DNA from: an uncultured Planctomycetota bacterium
GTDB taxonomy: Bacteria; Planctomycetota; Phycisphaerae; UBA1845; Fen-1342
DNA length: 64,000 nucleotides
Reading direction: 5' to 3'
Assembly (NCBI GenBank): GCA_900696525.1
Contig: CAADGL010000019.1
Location: 62,001-126,000, forward strand
The position numbers and the translations under genes are program-made. The first letter of the stretch is position 1. Each line of letters begins with the position of its first letter. Under the pieces are notes generated by a model. It was not told the DNA's origin. It did no database searches and was given only the letters and a program-made list of their open reading frames with translations. Shown piece after piece: positions 1-9,355 of the stretch.

Positions 1-38
1 CCTTCCCGAGCCGCGAGAAGCTGAAGGCGGCGGCGTGA
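1..38 (+). CDS. C-terminal end of a gene upstream of motB, probably motA (partial)
   Basis: A reading frame open at the left edge ends FPSREKLKAAA-stop at position 38. Only 11 residues are visible, so the protein cannot be identified from them. Placement 69 bp before a MotB-like gene on the same strand suggests MotA, because motA and motB are normally adjacent. That assignment rests on context alone. Confidence 0.35.
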   Translation, partial: FPSREKLKAAA

Positions 39-106
39 AGCCTCGGCCGGCGCAAGAGCGCCGGAATCGCTGAGTCAGGAGTCGGCGCAATGCGGAGCCG
101 CGTGTC

Positions 107-859
107 ATGAGCTCGCACGGCAAGGGCCACGGCGCGAAGATCGAGGAAGAGCATCACGAGGGCGCGCCCGAGTGGCTGATCTCCTTCGCCGACAACGTCG
201 CGCTGATGATGGGCTTCTTCGTCATCCTGCTGGCGATGAACATGAAGCCGGTCAACGATTCGATCGGCGGCAGTCCGTACGAGCACGACAACCCGCCCAC
301 CACGACGCCCTCGGCCCAGATGCTCGACTGGGCGATCGCGCTGCGCGAGGCCTTCAATAACCCCATCGATCCCGAGTCGCCCTCCGATGCGCTGCTGGCG
401 GCGCGGCTGGTGGAGCGCGAGCGCGAAGGCAAGGCCGTGCAGCGCGGCCCGCGCGGCCAGCACGAAGCCGTGAACACGCTGCGGCCGACCGACTACTACG
501 GCCTGGCCGGGCTCGTGCACTTCCGCGCCCGCAGCAACGCGCTCGACGAGGCCGGCCGCACGCAGGTGCGCCAGATCGCCGAGCACGTGCGCGGCCTGCG
601 CTCCATTGTCGAGGTGCGCGGCCATTGCAGCGCCGCCGAGGCGGCCGACTCGAACGATCGCGGCATGCGGTTCTCGGGCGAGCGGGCCTTCGCGGTGGCG
701 CAGGAGCTGGTGGCGCAGGGCGTCGGTTGGGAGCTGCTGCACGTGATCGCCTGCGGGCGGAACGACCGGGCCAGCGAGCGCGACTACGACCGCTTCGCCT
801 CCGAGGCCAACCAGCGCGTCGAGGTCGTCGTGACCAGCAACACGCTCGAGGAGCCATAG
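107..859 (+). CDS. motB: MotB-like flagellar stator protein (OmpA/MotB family)
   Basis: Predicted stator subunit that couples ion flow to flagellar rotation and anchors the stator to peptidoglycan. The 250-aa protein has a charged cytoplasmic N-terminus, then a single TM helix at about residues 24-46 beginning PEWLISFADN. The Asp in FADN occupies the position of the ion-binding Asp of MotB. Residues about 140-245 form an OmpA-C peptidoglycan-binding domain, ending in the typical NQRVEVVV. A GGAG lies about 10 nt before the ATG. The preceding partial gene is probably motA. Orphan OmpA/MotB proteins of other machines share this architecture, so the flagellar role is likely rather than certain. 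Confidence 0.8.
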   Translation: MSSHGKGHGAKIEEEHHEGAPEWLISFADNVALMMGFFVILLAMNMKPVNDSIGGSPYEHDNPPTTTPSAQMLDWAIALREAFNNPIDPESPSDALLAARLVEREREGKAVQRGPRGQHEAVNTLRPTDYYGLAGLVHFRARSNALDEAGRTQVRQIAEHVRGLRSIVEVRGHCSAAEAADSNDRGMRFSGERAFAVAQELVAQGVGWELLHVIACGRNDRASERDYDRFASEANQRVEVVVTSNTLEEP

Positions 860-1117
860 ACGCGCAGTCGAGAAGCCGTTGCTCGCCCCACTGATTGCGA
901 GCCGCGAGCGCCAGCGAGCGTACGCGTCGCATGAGCGTCGGGCGCTCGGTCATCGGGCCACGCCAGCGCCGAGCGTTCGAGCCAAGACGCCCGGCGCAAT
1001 GCTCGCAGTACGATCCTGCAAGCGACCCCCGATCCTGACGTTTCGGCACTCGCTTGCGCTCGCGGCTCGTACGCCCGGCGTTCACCAGCGCCTCGTTCCC
1101 GGCCGATAGCCAGTGAC
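860..1117. repeat. Intergenic region with an inverted pair of REP-like elements
   Basis: The 258-bp gap holds GCCGCGAGCGCCAGCGAGCG at 901-920. A near copy on the opposite strand lies at 1047-1068, where the plus strand reads CACTCGCTTGCGCTCGCGGC. They form an inverted pair about 150 bp apart. Related sequences occur at 61873 and 63618. No gene is supported here; the overlapping open frames on both strands look like composition artefacts. Confidence 0.55.
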
Positions 1118-1342
1118 ATGCCCCCGTCGCCCGATTCGAGCGTCGATTGTCACGACGGCGACCCCACTGCGCAGGCTCGGCCTTTCATCGGCATCCTGTT
1201 CGAGTGCTGCGGGCACTATGTCCGCGTCTACCGCCGGCCCAGCGAACGCCAGTACGTCGCGCGCTGTCCCGGATGCCTGCGCGTCGTGCGCGTCGCGGTC
1301 GGTCCGGAGGGCACGAGCGCGCGGATCTTCCGCGCCCGGTGA
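1118..1342 (+). CDS. Small conserved zinc-ribbon-like protein
   Basis: A 74-aa protein of unknown role. The core has two cysteine pairs, FECCGHY and then RCPGC about 25 residues later, consistent with a small zinc ribbon. I have an impression of similar short proteins in planctomycetes (pattern CCG-Y-R-Y...RCPxC), but that is recollection, not a search. It is the only frame here with a clustered Cys pattern. The gene converges with the acyltransferase on the minus strand; their stops are 2 bp apart. No ribosome-binding site is obvious. Confidence 0.6.
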   Translation: MPPSPDSSVDCHDGDPTAQARPFIGILFECCGHYVRVYRRPSERQYVARCPGCLRVVRVAVGPEGTSARIFRAR

Positions 1343-1344
1343 GC

Positions 1345-2025
1345 TCAGATCGGCTCGGAGACCTGCGCCGCCGCGCCGGCTCTGACCGTCGCGGGCATGC
1401 CGTCGGCGCTGGCGCGGTCGGGGATATCGCGGATCACGACGGCGCCCGGCGCGACGCGCGCCCGCCGGCCGATCCGCCTTCCGGGAATGACGCAGGTGCC
1501 GATGCCCAGAGTCGCGAACGCGCCGACGCGCACGCCGCCTGCCAGGCGCACGGCCGGGTGCAGGAAGGCGGCGGTTCCGACGACGTTGTCGTGCTCGACG
1601 ATGGCGCCGGTGGAGATGATCGCGTGATCGCCGATGCGCGCGTGCACGCAGATGATCGCCCGGGCGCCGATGATGAGGTGGCGGCCCAGGCGGGCCGACG
1701 GCGAGACGCTCGCCAGCGGGTGAATGGCGCTGATGAGCTCCGCCCCGGCGTCGCGCAGCCGGCGCGCCAGGCGGACGCGCGCCAGGCTATCGCCGACGGC
1801 GACGATCATGGCGCGGACGCCCTTGCGGATGAGCAGCCGGGCGGCGGCGACTCCACCGAGGATGGGGAGGTTGTCGATGTTCTGGTGATGCCGGGCCGGG
1901 TCGGAGTCGAGGTAGCCGTGGATGCGCCAGGCCCCGGACTGGGCGAGGGTATCGCGGACCATGCGACCGAGGGCCGAAGCCCCGTAGATAACGACGTCGC
2001 GCACGGGCGCCTCCGCGCATGTCAT
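1345..2025 (-). CDS. NeuD/PglD-type sugar O- or N-acyltransferase
   Basis: Predicted acyltransferase that modifies a nucleotide-linked amino sugar in surface glycan or glycoprotein synthesis. The 226-aa protein begins MTCAEAPVRDVVIYGASALGR. DVVIYGASALG is the PglD_N Rossmann-like nucleotide-binding motif. Residues about 95-215 are a left-handed beta-helix of hexapeptide repeats (IGARAIICVHARIGDHAIIS and following). The closing pattern, G-VIRDIPDRASADGMPA, is typical of the family. Longer in-frame extensions exist, but the ATG at 2025 starts directly before the conserved motif. No other glycan gene is adjacent. Confidence 0.8.
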   Translation of the reverse strand: MTCAEAPVRDVVIYGASALGRMVRDTLAQSGAWRIHGYLDSDPARHHQNIDNLPILGGVAAARLLIRKGVRAMIVAVGDSLARVRLARRLRDAGAELISAIHPLASVSPSARLGRHLIIGARAIICVHARIGDHAIISTGAIVEHDNVVGTAAFLHPAVRLAGGVRVGAFATLGIGTCVIPGRRIGRRARVAPGAVVIRDIPDRASADGMPATVRAGAAAQVSEPI

Positions 2026-2178
2026 CGGCAGGGGCGGGCGGCGGCGCTCCTGCGGGCAGGCCAAATATGCCGGGAGTTCGGCTACGATTCCCGGAAGCGA
2101 GGCGCCGCTGGTGTCGGCCTGGTCTTGCGGTCGAGACGACTTGGTGGCGCAGGGCGCGGCCTTGCAAGGAGACTCAGG

Positions 2179-2697
2179 ATGACGCTGACGGCGTGTACGC
2201 TGCTGTGGGTGGGGCTGTTGCCGCGGCCGATCGACGCGCAGGAGCGGCCGGAACCACCGGCCGCGGCTTCGCAGCCGGCGCAGCCTTCGCGCGAGGAGTC
2301 GGGTTTCCGCAAGCCGGCGCAGGCCGCCGGGATGGATGCGTTGCTGCGCCGGCAGGAGGCGCGGCCGATCATGCCGACGCGGTCGGCCGCTCCGGCGGGA
2401 CGCGAGGAAGGCTCGGAAGGGGGCTTGTGGCCGGACGGAGCCCTGCTGATCGACCGGTCGGGCCGGGCGGTTCGCACCGGGGACCGGTTCGAGTTCGAGT
2501 TCTCCGTCGAGGGCGAGGCGACGCCGCGGCGGCTGCTGCTGTTGCCGAACCAGTTGCTGGAGCTGCTGGAAGACGAGCATGACCGTGGAGCAGTCGAGTT
2601 CGTGATCTCGGCGCAGGTGACGCGGCACCGGGGCGTGAACTATCTGCTGCTACAGAAGGTGCTGCGGCGCGTGAACAACGGCAACCTCGGGCCGTGA
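2179..2697 (+). CDS. Exported protein of unknown function
   Basis: A 172-aa protein with a short hydrophobic N-terminus ending in PIDAQE, which looks like a signal peptide. A Pro/Ala-rich linker follows, then a compact domain from about residue 85. The domain ends in conserved-looking hydrophobic pairs (LLLLPNQLLELLEDE, VNYLLLQKVLRR). AAGGAGA lies 6 nt before the ATG. I do not recognise a named family. Longer in-frame extensions lack an RBS and cross the divergent promoter region of the acyltransferase. Confidence 0.65.
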   Translation: MTLTACTLLWVGLLPRPIDAQERPEPPAAASQPAQPSREESGFRKPAQAAGMDALLRRQEARPIMPTRSAAPAGREEGSEGGLWPDGALLIDRSGRAVRTGDRFEFEFSVEGEATPRRLLLLPNQLLELLEDEHDRGAVEFVISAQVTRHRGVNYLLLQKVLRRVNNGNLGP

Positions 2698-2723
2698 GCC
2701 CCGGGGCAGCCCGGCCGGCACCG

Positions 2724-4568
2724 TCAGCCGTTCTTGGCCTCCAGCTCCGCCCAGCGCGCGTAAAGATGGTCCACTCGTTGCTGAGCCGCGTGCAGTGCCT
2801 CGTAGCGCTGCGTCAGCGCTACGTGGTCGGTCATCACCAACCGGTCCTCCGCCGCCCGCCGCGCGGCCTCGGCCGCGGCCTCGGCCTCGAGCACGGCCTG
2901 CTCCATGCGCTCAAGCTCAAGGCGTTCCTTGTATGAAAGGCGTGTCCGGGCCGGCGCCGGCGCTTCAGGCGCCGGCGGCGCGGCCGCTTTTCTCGCCGGC
3001 GCTGCGGCCGCTTTTCTCGCCGGCGCCGCGGCCGGCGAGGCGGCCTGGAGGCGTTCCTGGGCGGCGTTCCACTGCGACAGGTCGCCGAAGTACGCCGCAC
3101 CCCCGCGGCCGTCGAGCGCCAGGATTTGAGTGCAGAGCCGATCGAGCAGGTAGCGGTCGTGGGTGACGAGCACCAGCGCGCCCGGAAAGCCGTCGAGGCT
3201 CTCTTCCAGCACGTCGAGCGACGAAATGTCCAGGTCGTTGGTCGGTTCGTCCAGCAGGAGCACGTCCGCCGGTTGCTGCATCAACCGGGCGATCAGGATT
3301 CGCGCCTGCTCTCCGCCGGAGAGATCGGCGACGGGGGAGTTGAACTGCTCGGGGTTGAAAAGGAAGCGCTGCGCCCACGAGGTCACGTGAACCGGTTGGC
3401 CGCGGTAGGTCACGACGTCGCCGGCGCCGCTGAGCGCCTGCCGCAGCGTCACGTCCTGCGGCACCTGTTCGCGTTGCTGGTCGAAGTGCACGATGCGGAG
3501 GTCATCGGCGTATCGCACGCTTCCGTCCTGCGGCGCGGCCTGACCGGCGAGCACGCGGATGAGCGTCGACTTCCCGCAACCGTTCGGCCCGAGCAGCCCG
3601 AGCTTGTCGCCCGGAGAAAGCCGCACCGTCAGGCCGGAGAACAGCAGCCGTCTGCCGACGCGCATCGCGATTCCGTCCGCCCGCAGCAGCATGCGCGTCT
3701 TCCGGTTGGTGGCGTCGAAGTCGATGCGAGCGGCGGCCTCCGCCGCGCGGTTTCGCTGCACGAGGTCGTCGAGCTCACCGATCTTCCGCCGCGCCTCGTC
3801 CTTTCGGGCCTGGTCCTTCTTGCGCTGGGCCTTGCGTCCCTCGGTCATCCACTCGATCTCGCGCCGCACCTTCTGGCGCAGGACGTGCGTCGCGGTCCGC
3901 TGCCCTTCCAGGAACTCGGCCCGCCGGACCAGGAAGGTGGCGTAGCCGGCGTCGACGCTGAAGCAGCCGTTTGGATAGGCCCGGTTCAGCTCGATCACGC
4001 GGCTGGTGACGGCGCTGAGCAGGTAGCGGTCGTGACTGACCAGCACGAACGCGAACGGCGCCGCGGCCAGCAGCCGCTCCAGCCAGCGAATGCCCTCGAG
4101 GTCCAGGTGATTCGTCGGCTCGTCGAGCAGCAGCAGCTCCGGCCGGCGGATGAGCTGGCGGGCGATCGACAGCCGTTTGCGCCAGCCGCCCGAAAGCCGC
4201 TCGACGGGCTGATCGGCGCCGGCGAAGTCCAGCCGCGTCAGCAGCGCCGCGGCTTCGACTTCGCGCTCATGCGGCTCGTGCACGAGGTCGTGCAGCGCCT
4301 CGCACAGGAGCCGTCGCGGCGTGTGACCGGCCGGGAAGGTCTCGTCCTGGGGCACGTACGCGACGGACAGCCCGCGGCGGATGTTGAGCTCGCCGTCGTC
4401 CGGCTGCTCCTGTCGCGCGAGGACGCGCAGGAGGGTCGTTTTGCCGCTGCCGTTCGGGCCGATGAGCCCGGTGCGCTCGCATTCCTGGAAACCGAGCGTG
4501 AGGTTCTCGAACAGCGTCCGGCCGTGGTAGGCCTTGCTGATCGAATGGCATGAAATCAGCGAAGCCAT
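2724..4568 (-). CDS. uup: ABC-F ATPase, Uup type
   Basis: Soluble ABC-F protein of 614 aa with two ATPase domains and no membrane segments. Uup proteins act at ribosomes or on DNA structures, so no transport role is expected. Domain 1 has Walker A GPNGSGKTT, signature LSGGWRKR and Walker B LLLDEPTNHLD. Domain 2 has GPNGCGKST, LSGGEQAR and LLLDEPTNDLD. The inter-domain linker is charged (TEGRKAQRKKDQARKDEARRK in part). The last roughly 70 residues (YKERLELERMEQ onward) form the coiled coil typical of Uup, preceded by an Ala/Pro/Lys linker of tandem APARKAA units. Confidence 0.92.
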   Translation of the reverse strand: MASLISCHSISKAYHGRTLFENLTLGFQECERTGLIGPNGSGKTTLLRVLARQEQPDDGELNIRRGLSVAYVPQDETFPAGHTPRRLLCEALHDLVHEPHEREVEAAALLTRLDFAGADQPVERLSGGWRKRLSIARQLIRRPELLLLDEPTNHLDLEGIRWLERLLAAAPFAFVLVSHDRYLLSAVTSRVIELNRAYPNGCFSVDAGYATFLVRRAEFLEGQRTATHVLRQKVRREIEWMTEGRKAQRKKDQARKDEARRKIGELDDLVQRNRAAEAAARIDFDATNRKTRMLLRADGIAMRVGRRLLFSGLTVRLSPGDKLGLLGPNGCGKSTLIRVLAGQAAPQDGSVRYADDLRIVHFDQQREQVPQDVTLRQALSGAGDVVTYRGQPVHVTSWAQRFLFNPEQFNSPVADLSGGEQARILIARLMQQPADVLLLDEPTNDLDISSLDVLEESLDGFPGALVLVTHDRYLLDRLCTQILALDGRGGAAYFGDLSQWNAAQERLQAASPAAAPARKAAAAPARKAAAPPAPEAPAPARTRLSYKERLELERMEQAVLEAEAAAEAARRAAEDRLVMTDHVALTQRYEALHAAQQRVDHLYARWAELEAKNG

Positions 4569-4602
4569 GCGGACCCGCCCGGTGTGTTGATTCTGGAAAG
4601 AG

Positions 4603-4634
4603 CGGCGGGCGCGCCGCGAACGGCGCGCCCGCCG
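4603..4634 (-). terminator. Strong hairpin between the deiminase-like gene and uup
   Basis: A perfect 14-bp stem (CGGCGGGCGCGCCG with its complement) closes a CGAA loop. It lies 51 bp past the stop of the deiminase-like gene. Read on the minus strand it is followed by CTCTTTCC, a modest pyrimidine run, so it probably ends that transcript before uup. Confidence 0.6.
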
Positions 4635-4685
4635 TGTCTGACCCGCTGCCCGTTCCGGAGCACCGGGGACGGGCCGGCGCGCGAG

Positions 4686-6908
4686 CTACAGGCAGCTCTG
4701 CCCGAAGTTGGCGAGCAGGGCTCCGAGGTCGCTCTGGTCGACGTCGCCGTCGCCGTCGACGTCGCCGGCGCAGTCGCCGGTGCAGCCGTAGTTGGCGAGC
4801 AGGATGCCGAGGTCGACCTGGGTGACGGCGCCGTCGTCGTTGAAGTCGCCGGCGCACTCGTTGACCAGGACCGTGACCTGCACGTGGTCGTGGACGGAGT
4901 TGTTGGCGCTGCGCTGGCCATACAGCAGGAGCGTCAGCTTGCCGTCGTTCGTGAGGTAGCGGCCGATGTCCACGTTCAGGTTGCCGCTGAGAATCGCGTC
5001 GCGCTGGTAATAGGCGGCGCTGTCCATGTACCGGTTCTGGCCGGTCAGGCCGGTGCGCGCGTCCGTCCAGTTGCCGAGCGCGTCGTCCCAGACGTGCAGC
5101 GACATCTGGTTGCACGCCGCCGACTGCCCTTCCCAGCGGATGCCGATGTCGCGGACGCGGTGCAGCGGCTCGGCGATCGTGAACTCGAAGACGTGCGTCG
5201 TCTCGTTGGCGGCGGTCGGGGTCTGCGACGTGTAGTACTGGTTGTCCGATGCCGCGATGCCGGCGTAGTTCGCCCCGGTGAGCTGGGTGGCGACGGGCGT
5301 GCGGTTGGCGTTGATGTTCGCCCACGACCCGGTCTGGTTGCCCCAGCCCCAGCGGTCGACGCCGGCGTTGACACTGAAGTCGTACACGACCTCCGTCACC
5401 TTGACGATGCGCGAGTCGGAAGGGCTGACCCCGACGCCCACGTTGCCGTCCGCGTCGTGGGCCTCCACGCGGATGCGCACCGCGCCGCTGGGCGTGTCGG
5501 GCACGGTCCAGGTGTAGCGGCTGTCGTTCGCCTCTCCCAGGGCGATCACGTGCGGGTAGGTCGCGCCGCCGTCCGTCGAGTAGTACAGATCGACCGCCGT
5601 CACGGCCTTGTTGTCGAACGCGCCCCAGATGATCTCGTACGTCGAGCCGACGTTGAGCACGTCGTCGCCGTCGGGCCAGACCACCTGCACCGCCGGCGTC
5701 TCTGTGACCCGGCGCGGCACCTGCTTGACGATGCAGTGAATCGCGCCGGCGGCGGGGATGATCGCGTTGCACTGGATCGGGACCAGCGTGAGCTCGGGGG
5801 CGGCGGCCTGCCAGGCGGCGTAGGCCTCGGCGTCGCGGTCGTTGTAGGCCGCGTTGCCGCCGGGCGCGAGCAGCGTGCCGTACACGCACAGGAAGATGCG
5901 ATTGTTGATGCGGAAGGCGTTGGTGTAGGTGTAGTGCGTGCTGCCGACGTTCCACGCCGGCGTGCGCGTCACGGTGTAGCCGAGCGTGTTCTGAAGGTAC
6001 GCGGCGCCGGCGTTGGTGATGTTGATCGCCGTCTGGTTGGAGCCGGGGATGAACTCGGAGACGATGGCGCGGTTGTCGTCGATCAGGTACATCCACATGT
6101 CGATGTGGCCGGTGCCGTCGACCGAGCCGGGCAACTGGCCGAAGACGTGCAGCGTGTCGATGCCCTGGAACTTCTTGTAGAACTCGGCGATCAGGTTGAC
6201 GTCGAAGCCCTGGCTGGCCGGGTTGTCCACGCTGACGAGCTGCGTGACGTACCCGTTGCGCAGGCTGTCAGCCTGGAAATTGCCGCCCGAGTAGTACAGC
6301 CCCGTGTCGTACAGCGGAATCTGCCAGAAATCCTGCGCCAGCCGCACCGGCCCGAAGTTGTCCAGCGGCCGCGTCGGATAGTAATGACTGTCCACGATCA
6401 CCAGTGCGTCACCATGGGTCGTGTAGTGCGGCCCCCAGTCGCGGCACCACAGCGCGTTCATGTTCATGATCATGAACTGAACCTTGCTCATGTCCGCGCC
6501 GGCGGATTGAAACGCCGTCGTCGCCGCGCTCTGCTCCGCCGCGCTGCGCACCATCACGTACGCGATCTCGTCATAACCGGGCTTGGTCAGCTCCGCCACC
6601 ATCGCCGTCACCACCTGGGTCCACTGCCCGGTGATGTATGAAAAGAGCACGCCTTGCATCGGGGCGAACTCCGGCGGGCTGGCGACCACGCCCGAGGTGG
6701 GGATGTCCAGCGTCGTATCCAGTCGGATCGAGTAGGGTTCGATAATGCGGTGCTCGGGCTGCGGCGTGCCGCCCTCGCGCACGCGGGAGGGCCCGCGCTC
6801 GTGGGTGGCGGCGGTCTGCGCCAGGGCCGTGGCGGTCAGGAGCCCGGCGATGAGAGCGTGTCCAACGGCGGATAGAGCGTGTCCAACGGCGGATGTGGGT
6901 CGTCGCAT
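4686..6908 (-). CDS. Secreted peptidylarginine/agmatine-deiminase-family protein with dockerin-like tail
   Basis: Predicted exported guanidino-group hydrolase of 740 aa. A signal peptide (about residues 1-35, ending ATALAQ) is followed by a PAD_porph-like domain. Expected catalytic elements are visible: WCRDWGP near residue 154, GGNF near 208, GHIDMW near 268 (His) and GAIHC near 390 (Cys). A beta-sandwich region follows, with VLNVGSTYEIIWGAFDN as one strand segment. The C-terminus is a dockerin-like pair, GDFNDDGAVTQVDLG and GDVDGDGDVDQSDLG. The ATG at 6908 has GGAGG 8 nt upstream. Substrate (agmatine or peptidyl-arginine) cannot be told from sequence. Confidence 0.85.
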   Translation of the reverse strand: MRRPTSAVGHALSAVGHALIAGLLTATALAQTAATHERGPSRVREGGTPQPEHRIIEPYSIRLDTTLDIPTSGVVASPPEFAPMQGVLFSYITGQWTQVVTAMVAELTKPGYDEIAYVMVRSAAEQSAATTAFQSAGADMSKVQFMIMNMNALWCRDWGPHYTTHGDALVIVDSHYYPTRPLDNFGPVRLAQDFWQIPLYDTGLYYSGGNFQADSLRNGYVTQLVSVDNPASQGFDVNLIAEFYKKFQGIDTLHVFGQLPGSVDGTGHIDMWMYLIDDNRAIVSEFIPGSNQTAINITNAGAAYLQNTLGYTVTRTPAWNVGSTHYTYTNAFRINNRIFLCVYGTLLAPGGNAAYNDRDAEAYAAWQAAAPELTLVPIQCNAIIPAAGAIHCIVKQVPRRVTETPAVQVVWPDGDDVLNVGSTYEIIWGAFDNKAVTAVDLYYSTDGGATYPHVIALGEANDSRYTWTVPDTPSGAVRIRVEAHDADGNVGVGVSPSDSRIVKVTEVVYDFSVNAGVDRWGWGNQTGSWANINANRTPVATQLTGANYAGIAASDNQYYTSQTPTAANETTHVFEFTIAEPLHRVRDIGIRWEGQSAACNQMSLHVWDDALGNWTDARTGLTGQNRYMDSAAYYQRDAILSGNLNVDIGRYLTNDGKLTLLLYGQRSANNSVHDHVQVTVLVNECAGDFNDDGAVTQVDLGILLANYGCTGDCAGDVDGDGDVDQSDLGALLANFGQSCL
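6853..6894. repeat. 21-bp tandem duplication in a signal-peptide coding region
   Basis: Two identical 21-bp units (AGAGCGTGTCCAACGGCGGAT plus one base shared at the joint) lie end to end at 6853-6873 and 6874-6894. They encode a repeated seven-residue SAVGHAL in the signal peptide of the deiminase-like protein. Being a multiple of three, the duplication keeps the frame. Confidence 0.85.
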
Positions 6909-7124
6909 GAGAGTGCCTCCGAGGATTTCGGTTCGCGCTCCGCAAGGTCGGTGAACAACGTCCGCGACCGAGTCGGATGCACACCCGATAGGGGTGAACG
7001 CGGAGTCCAAACCGAGTGATGATTCAGTATAGCACGAACGTCGGAATGGATTCAACGGTCCCTGTCGCCGCAGGGCCCTTGGGCCGCGAGCATTTTCCTG
7101 TCCTCTAACAGGCACAAAGAGGCC

Positions 7125-7163
7125 AGCCGGGAGCGGGTTCGCTTTCGCGTCCCGCTCCCGGCT
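7125..7163 (-). terminator. Hairpin terminator downstream of the 7225-8349 gene
   Basis: A perfect 13-bp stem (AGCCGGGAGCGGG with its complement) encloses a 13-nt loop. It starts 61 bp past the stop at 7225 on the minus strand and is followed there by GGCCTCTTTGTG. It probably ends the transcript of the exported-protein gene before the deiminase-like gene. Confidence 0.6.
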
Positions 7164-7224
7164 GTTGTCGGCCTCACGCATCGGCGGCGGATTGCTCCGC
7201 AGCCGTTACGTCAGTCTGTCAGTC

Positions 7225-8349
7225 CTAGCGACGGAAGGCGCCGAGGGAGTTGACACCCTTCGGGGCATCCGGAACCTGCTCTTCGGGCGGCTCGGGGATG
7301 TCATACAGGATGAACCCGGCCTCAGAGCCCTGGCCGCTCAGCGTCTCGCCGGCGGTCGTCACGTCGCCGTTGTCGAAGGTCAGGACCTTGACGGCCAGAC
7401 CGAGCAGCGGCGCCGCAGTGTTGATGATCTGCGGATCAGGCGGAACGACGGCGCACACGGTGCTGAACTCGCCGTCGATCTGAGCGCGGCCGTTGGCGGT
7501 CTGGAGGTTCTCCACCAGGAAGATGCCGCCGACGTTGCTCAGCAGGCGCTGGCTCCAGCACTGGATGCAGTACTCGGCCGCGTAGCTGAGCTCTTCGGCG
7601 TTCCAGATGAAGTACTTGGCCTTGGTGCGGTAGTAGTAGCGATCCTGACGCAGGTCGAGGAACGCCAGCACCAGCGTGACGTCGGTGTCGTGCGTCACGA
7701 TGCGGCCGCCGCCCGAGAAGCCGGTCGAGCCGCTGGCCTGGAAGTCAAGCTGGAGACGGTTGAACGGGATCGAGTACTCGACGCCGTCGAGCTTGATCTG
7801 GCCGGCGGTGCCGACCGGGTCGCCGTTGTTGCCCTGGAGCGCCTGGAACGAATACGGAGCGTACTCGTAGGCGTGGCCCTGGGCGTAGTTGACGGCGGTC
7901 AGCAGGCCGGTCAGGTGGTTCCAGCGGATCTGCTGGTTCTGCTGGTTGGCCGCGAACGCGACGTAGAAGCCGCGCAGGACCAGGTCGCCCGAGCCCTCAG
8001 GATCGGGATACGGGGCGCGGATGACGGTCAACGGGGCGACGCCGTAGGGCTGACCCGTCGCGACCGACCAGAACACGGGCTGGTTCTTGGTGAGGTCGAT
8101 GTCGATGTAGAACCGGGTGCAGTCCTCGAGAACGTAGAACGTCACGAGGTGCACGTCGGTGGGGAAGTCGTTGCTCAACTGGATGAAGGCGTCCTGCTTG
8201 AGGTTGCCGCCTGCGTCGAAGCGGAGCTCGATCTTCGGAAACCAGAGCAGCGAGCCCTTGGTGCTCGTGCTCACGCGATCCTGGGCGAACGCACTGGTCG
8301 CCAGGACTGTGGCCGCAGCCACGGCAAAAACAGCCAGCTTCTTAGACAT
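7225..8349 (-). CDS. Exported protein of unknown function
   Basis: A 374-aa protein with a clear signal peptide (MSKKLAVFAVAAATVLATSAFAQ). The mature part is rich in beta-strand-like aromatic/hydrophobic alternation, for example GSLLWFPKIELRF, HLVTFYVLEDCTRFYIDIDL and AKYFIWNAEELSY. It has a CIQC pair near residue 265 and lacks the dockerin-like tail of its neighbours. AAGGGGA precedes the chosen ATG; an upstream extension to 8460 would bury the signal peptide. I do not recognise a named family. Position among other secreted proteins suggests a cell-surface or extracellular role. Confidence 0.75.
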   Translation of the reverse strand: MSKKLAVFAVAAATVLATSAFAQDRVSTSTKGSLLWFPKIELRFDAGGNLKQDAFIQLSNDFPTDVHLVTFYVLEDCTRFYIDIDLTKNQPVFWSVATGQPYGVAPLTVIRAPYPDPEGSGDLVLRGFYVAFAANQQNQQIRWNHLTGLLTAVNYAQGHAYEYAPYSFQALQGNNGDPVGTAGQIKLDGVEYSIPFNRLQLDFQASGSTGFSGGGRIVTHDTDVTLVLAFLDLRQDRYYYRTKAKYFIWNAEELSYAAEYCIQCWSQRLLSNVGGIFLVENLQTANGRAQIDGEFSTVCAVVPPDPQIINTAAPLLGLAVKVLTFDNGDVTTAGETLSGQGSEAGFILYDIPEPPEEQVPDAPKGVNSLGAFRR

Positions 8350-9355
8350 TCTCAGTCCCCTTTCGTGGAGCGTTGGCAAAAACTTTTCCACTTTGCCGAA
8401 CAAAACAAAACAAGAGCATCTCTGCCCGAAGCGAAAGAACCGTGCTTCTTCCTTTCCCACCTCCTTTCGCGGTCACTTGCCGCGACAACGACGGGCGGAA
8501 ATGAACTCCTGGTTTCCGACGTCGCACCTGCATCAACTCGCGCCGCGGGCGGCATCGAGACAGAACTCGACCAACTCGGCCTTAGCGCCCGGGCCCGTCA
8601 GCTACGACGGCACACGCATCCTTGAAGTTTCTCGGTTCAGAACTGAACGCGATGTACGCCGTTGCGACCTCGCGTCAGATACCCAGTTCTCCCGCAGTGT
8701 AACCGATTTCGAAACAAAAGCAAGCCAAAATTGAAACCGGTTCCGGAGATATCTCGCACGCACCCGCCGCAAACGCACTTTCGACCGGCCGTCGAGACTC
8801 CCATGGCCACGCGCGCCCGCCGAACTAGGATAAAAAACTACCTGATCCTACTCGCGAACGCCGCTCGTCCTGGCCGCCCGGCCCCGTGTGGCCCCTCCGT
8901 GGACCGGCCAACCAACGTTCCTCATCTTAGCGCGCCGTAACGCTTTCCGCAACGGTTTCGGCGCCTGTTTTTCGCGGAACTGCCGGCTCCCAGGCCGATA
9001 ATCTCGGTTCAACCGGCGTGGCGTCAACCCGGTCTATCCCCGGTTCGGCGGACGCGATCTGCGCGCCCGTTCGCCTCCCTCCCAGATTCTGAAATCGCTC
9101 CCGGGGCCTGCCCGCGCCATACTTTCTCGTTGACCTCCTCTGCCTCGTATCTGTACCATCAGCAGGGGGTTGGGAAGCCGCACCTGTCTGATTGTCCAAG
9201 TGTCGGTTGCCCGTCCTTGCGCGCCGTGGCGGTTCGCGCCTTGATTTCTACGACAACGCCGCCCCTCGCATCCCCGCGCGGGTGTGCGGTCGGCGTGCCG
9301 CCTGCGAGCCGCCAGCGCCGGCCGGCTCCGGGCTTTATAGACAGGAGTTGCTTCC
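8350..9355. other. 1-kb intergenic region without a supportable gene
   Basis: This gap separates two divergent secreted-protein genes. The part from about 8380 to 8830 is clearly less GC-rich than its surroundings (runs such as AACAAAACAAAACAAGAGC), which suits promoters for the minus-strand gene. I find no convincing -35/-10 pair, no tRNA or other structured RNA, and no frame with signal peptide, motif or RBS. Short open frames at 8662-8940 and 8927-9199 look non-coding. Confidence 0.5.

Noticed and set aside
3126..4553. Open frame of 475 codons opposite uup
   Set aside because: Uup on the other strand has all ABC motifs; the shadow has none and is a third-position GC artefact.
8927..9199. 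90-codon minus-strand open frame in the 1-kb gap
   Set aside because: No RBS, no recognisable domain, and Arg/Ala/Thr composition typical of spurious frames here.
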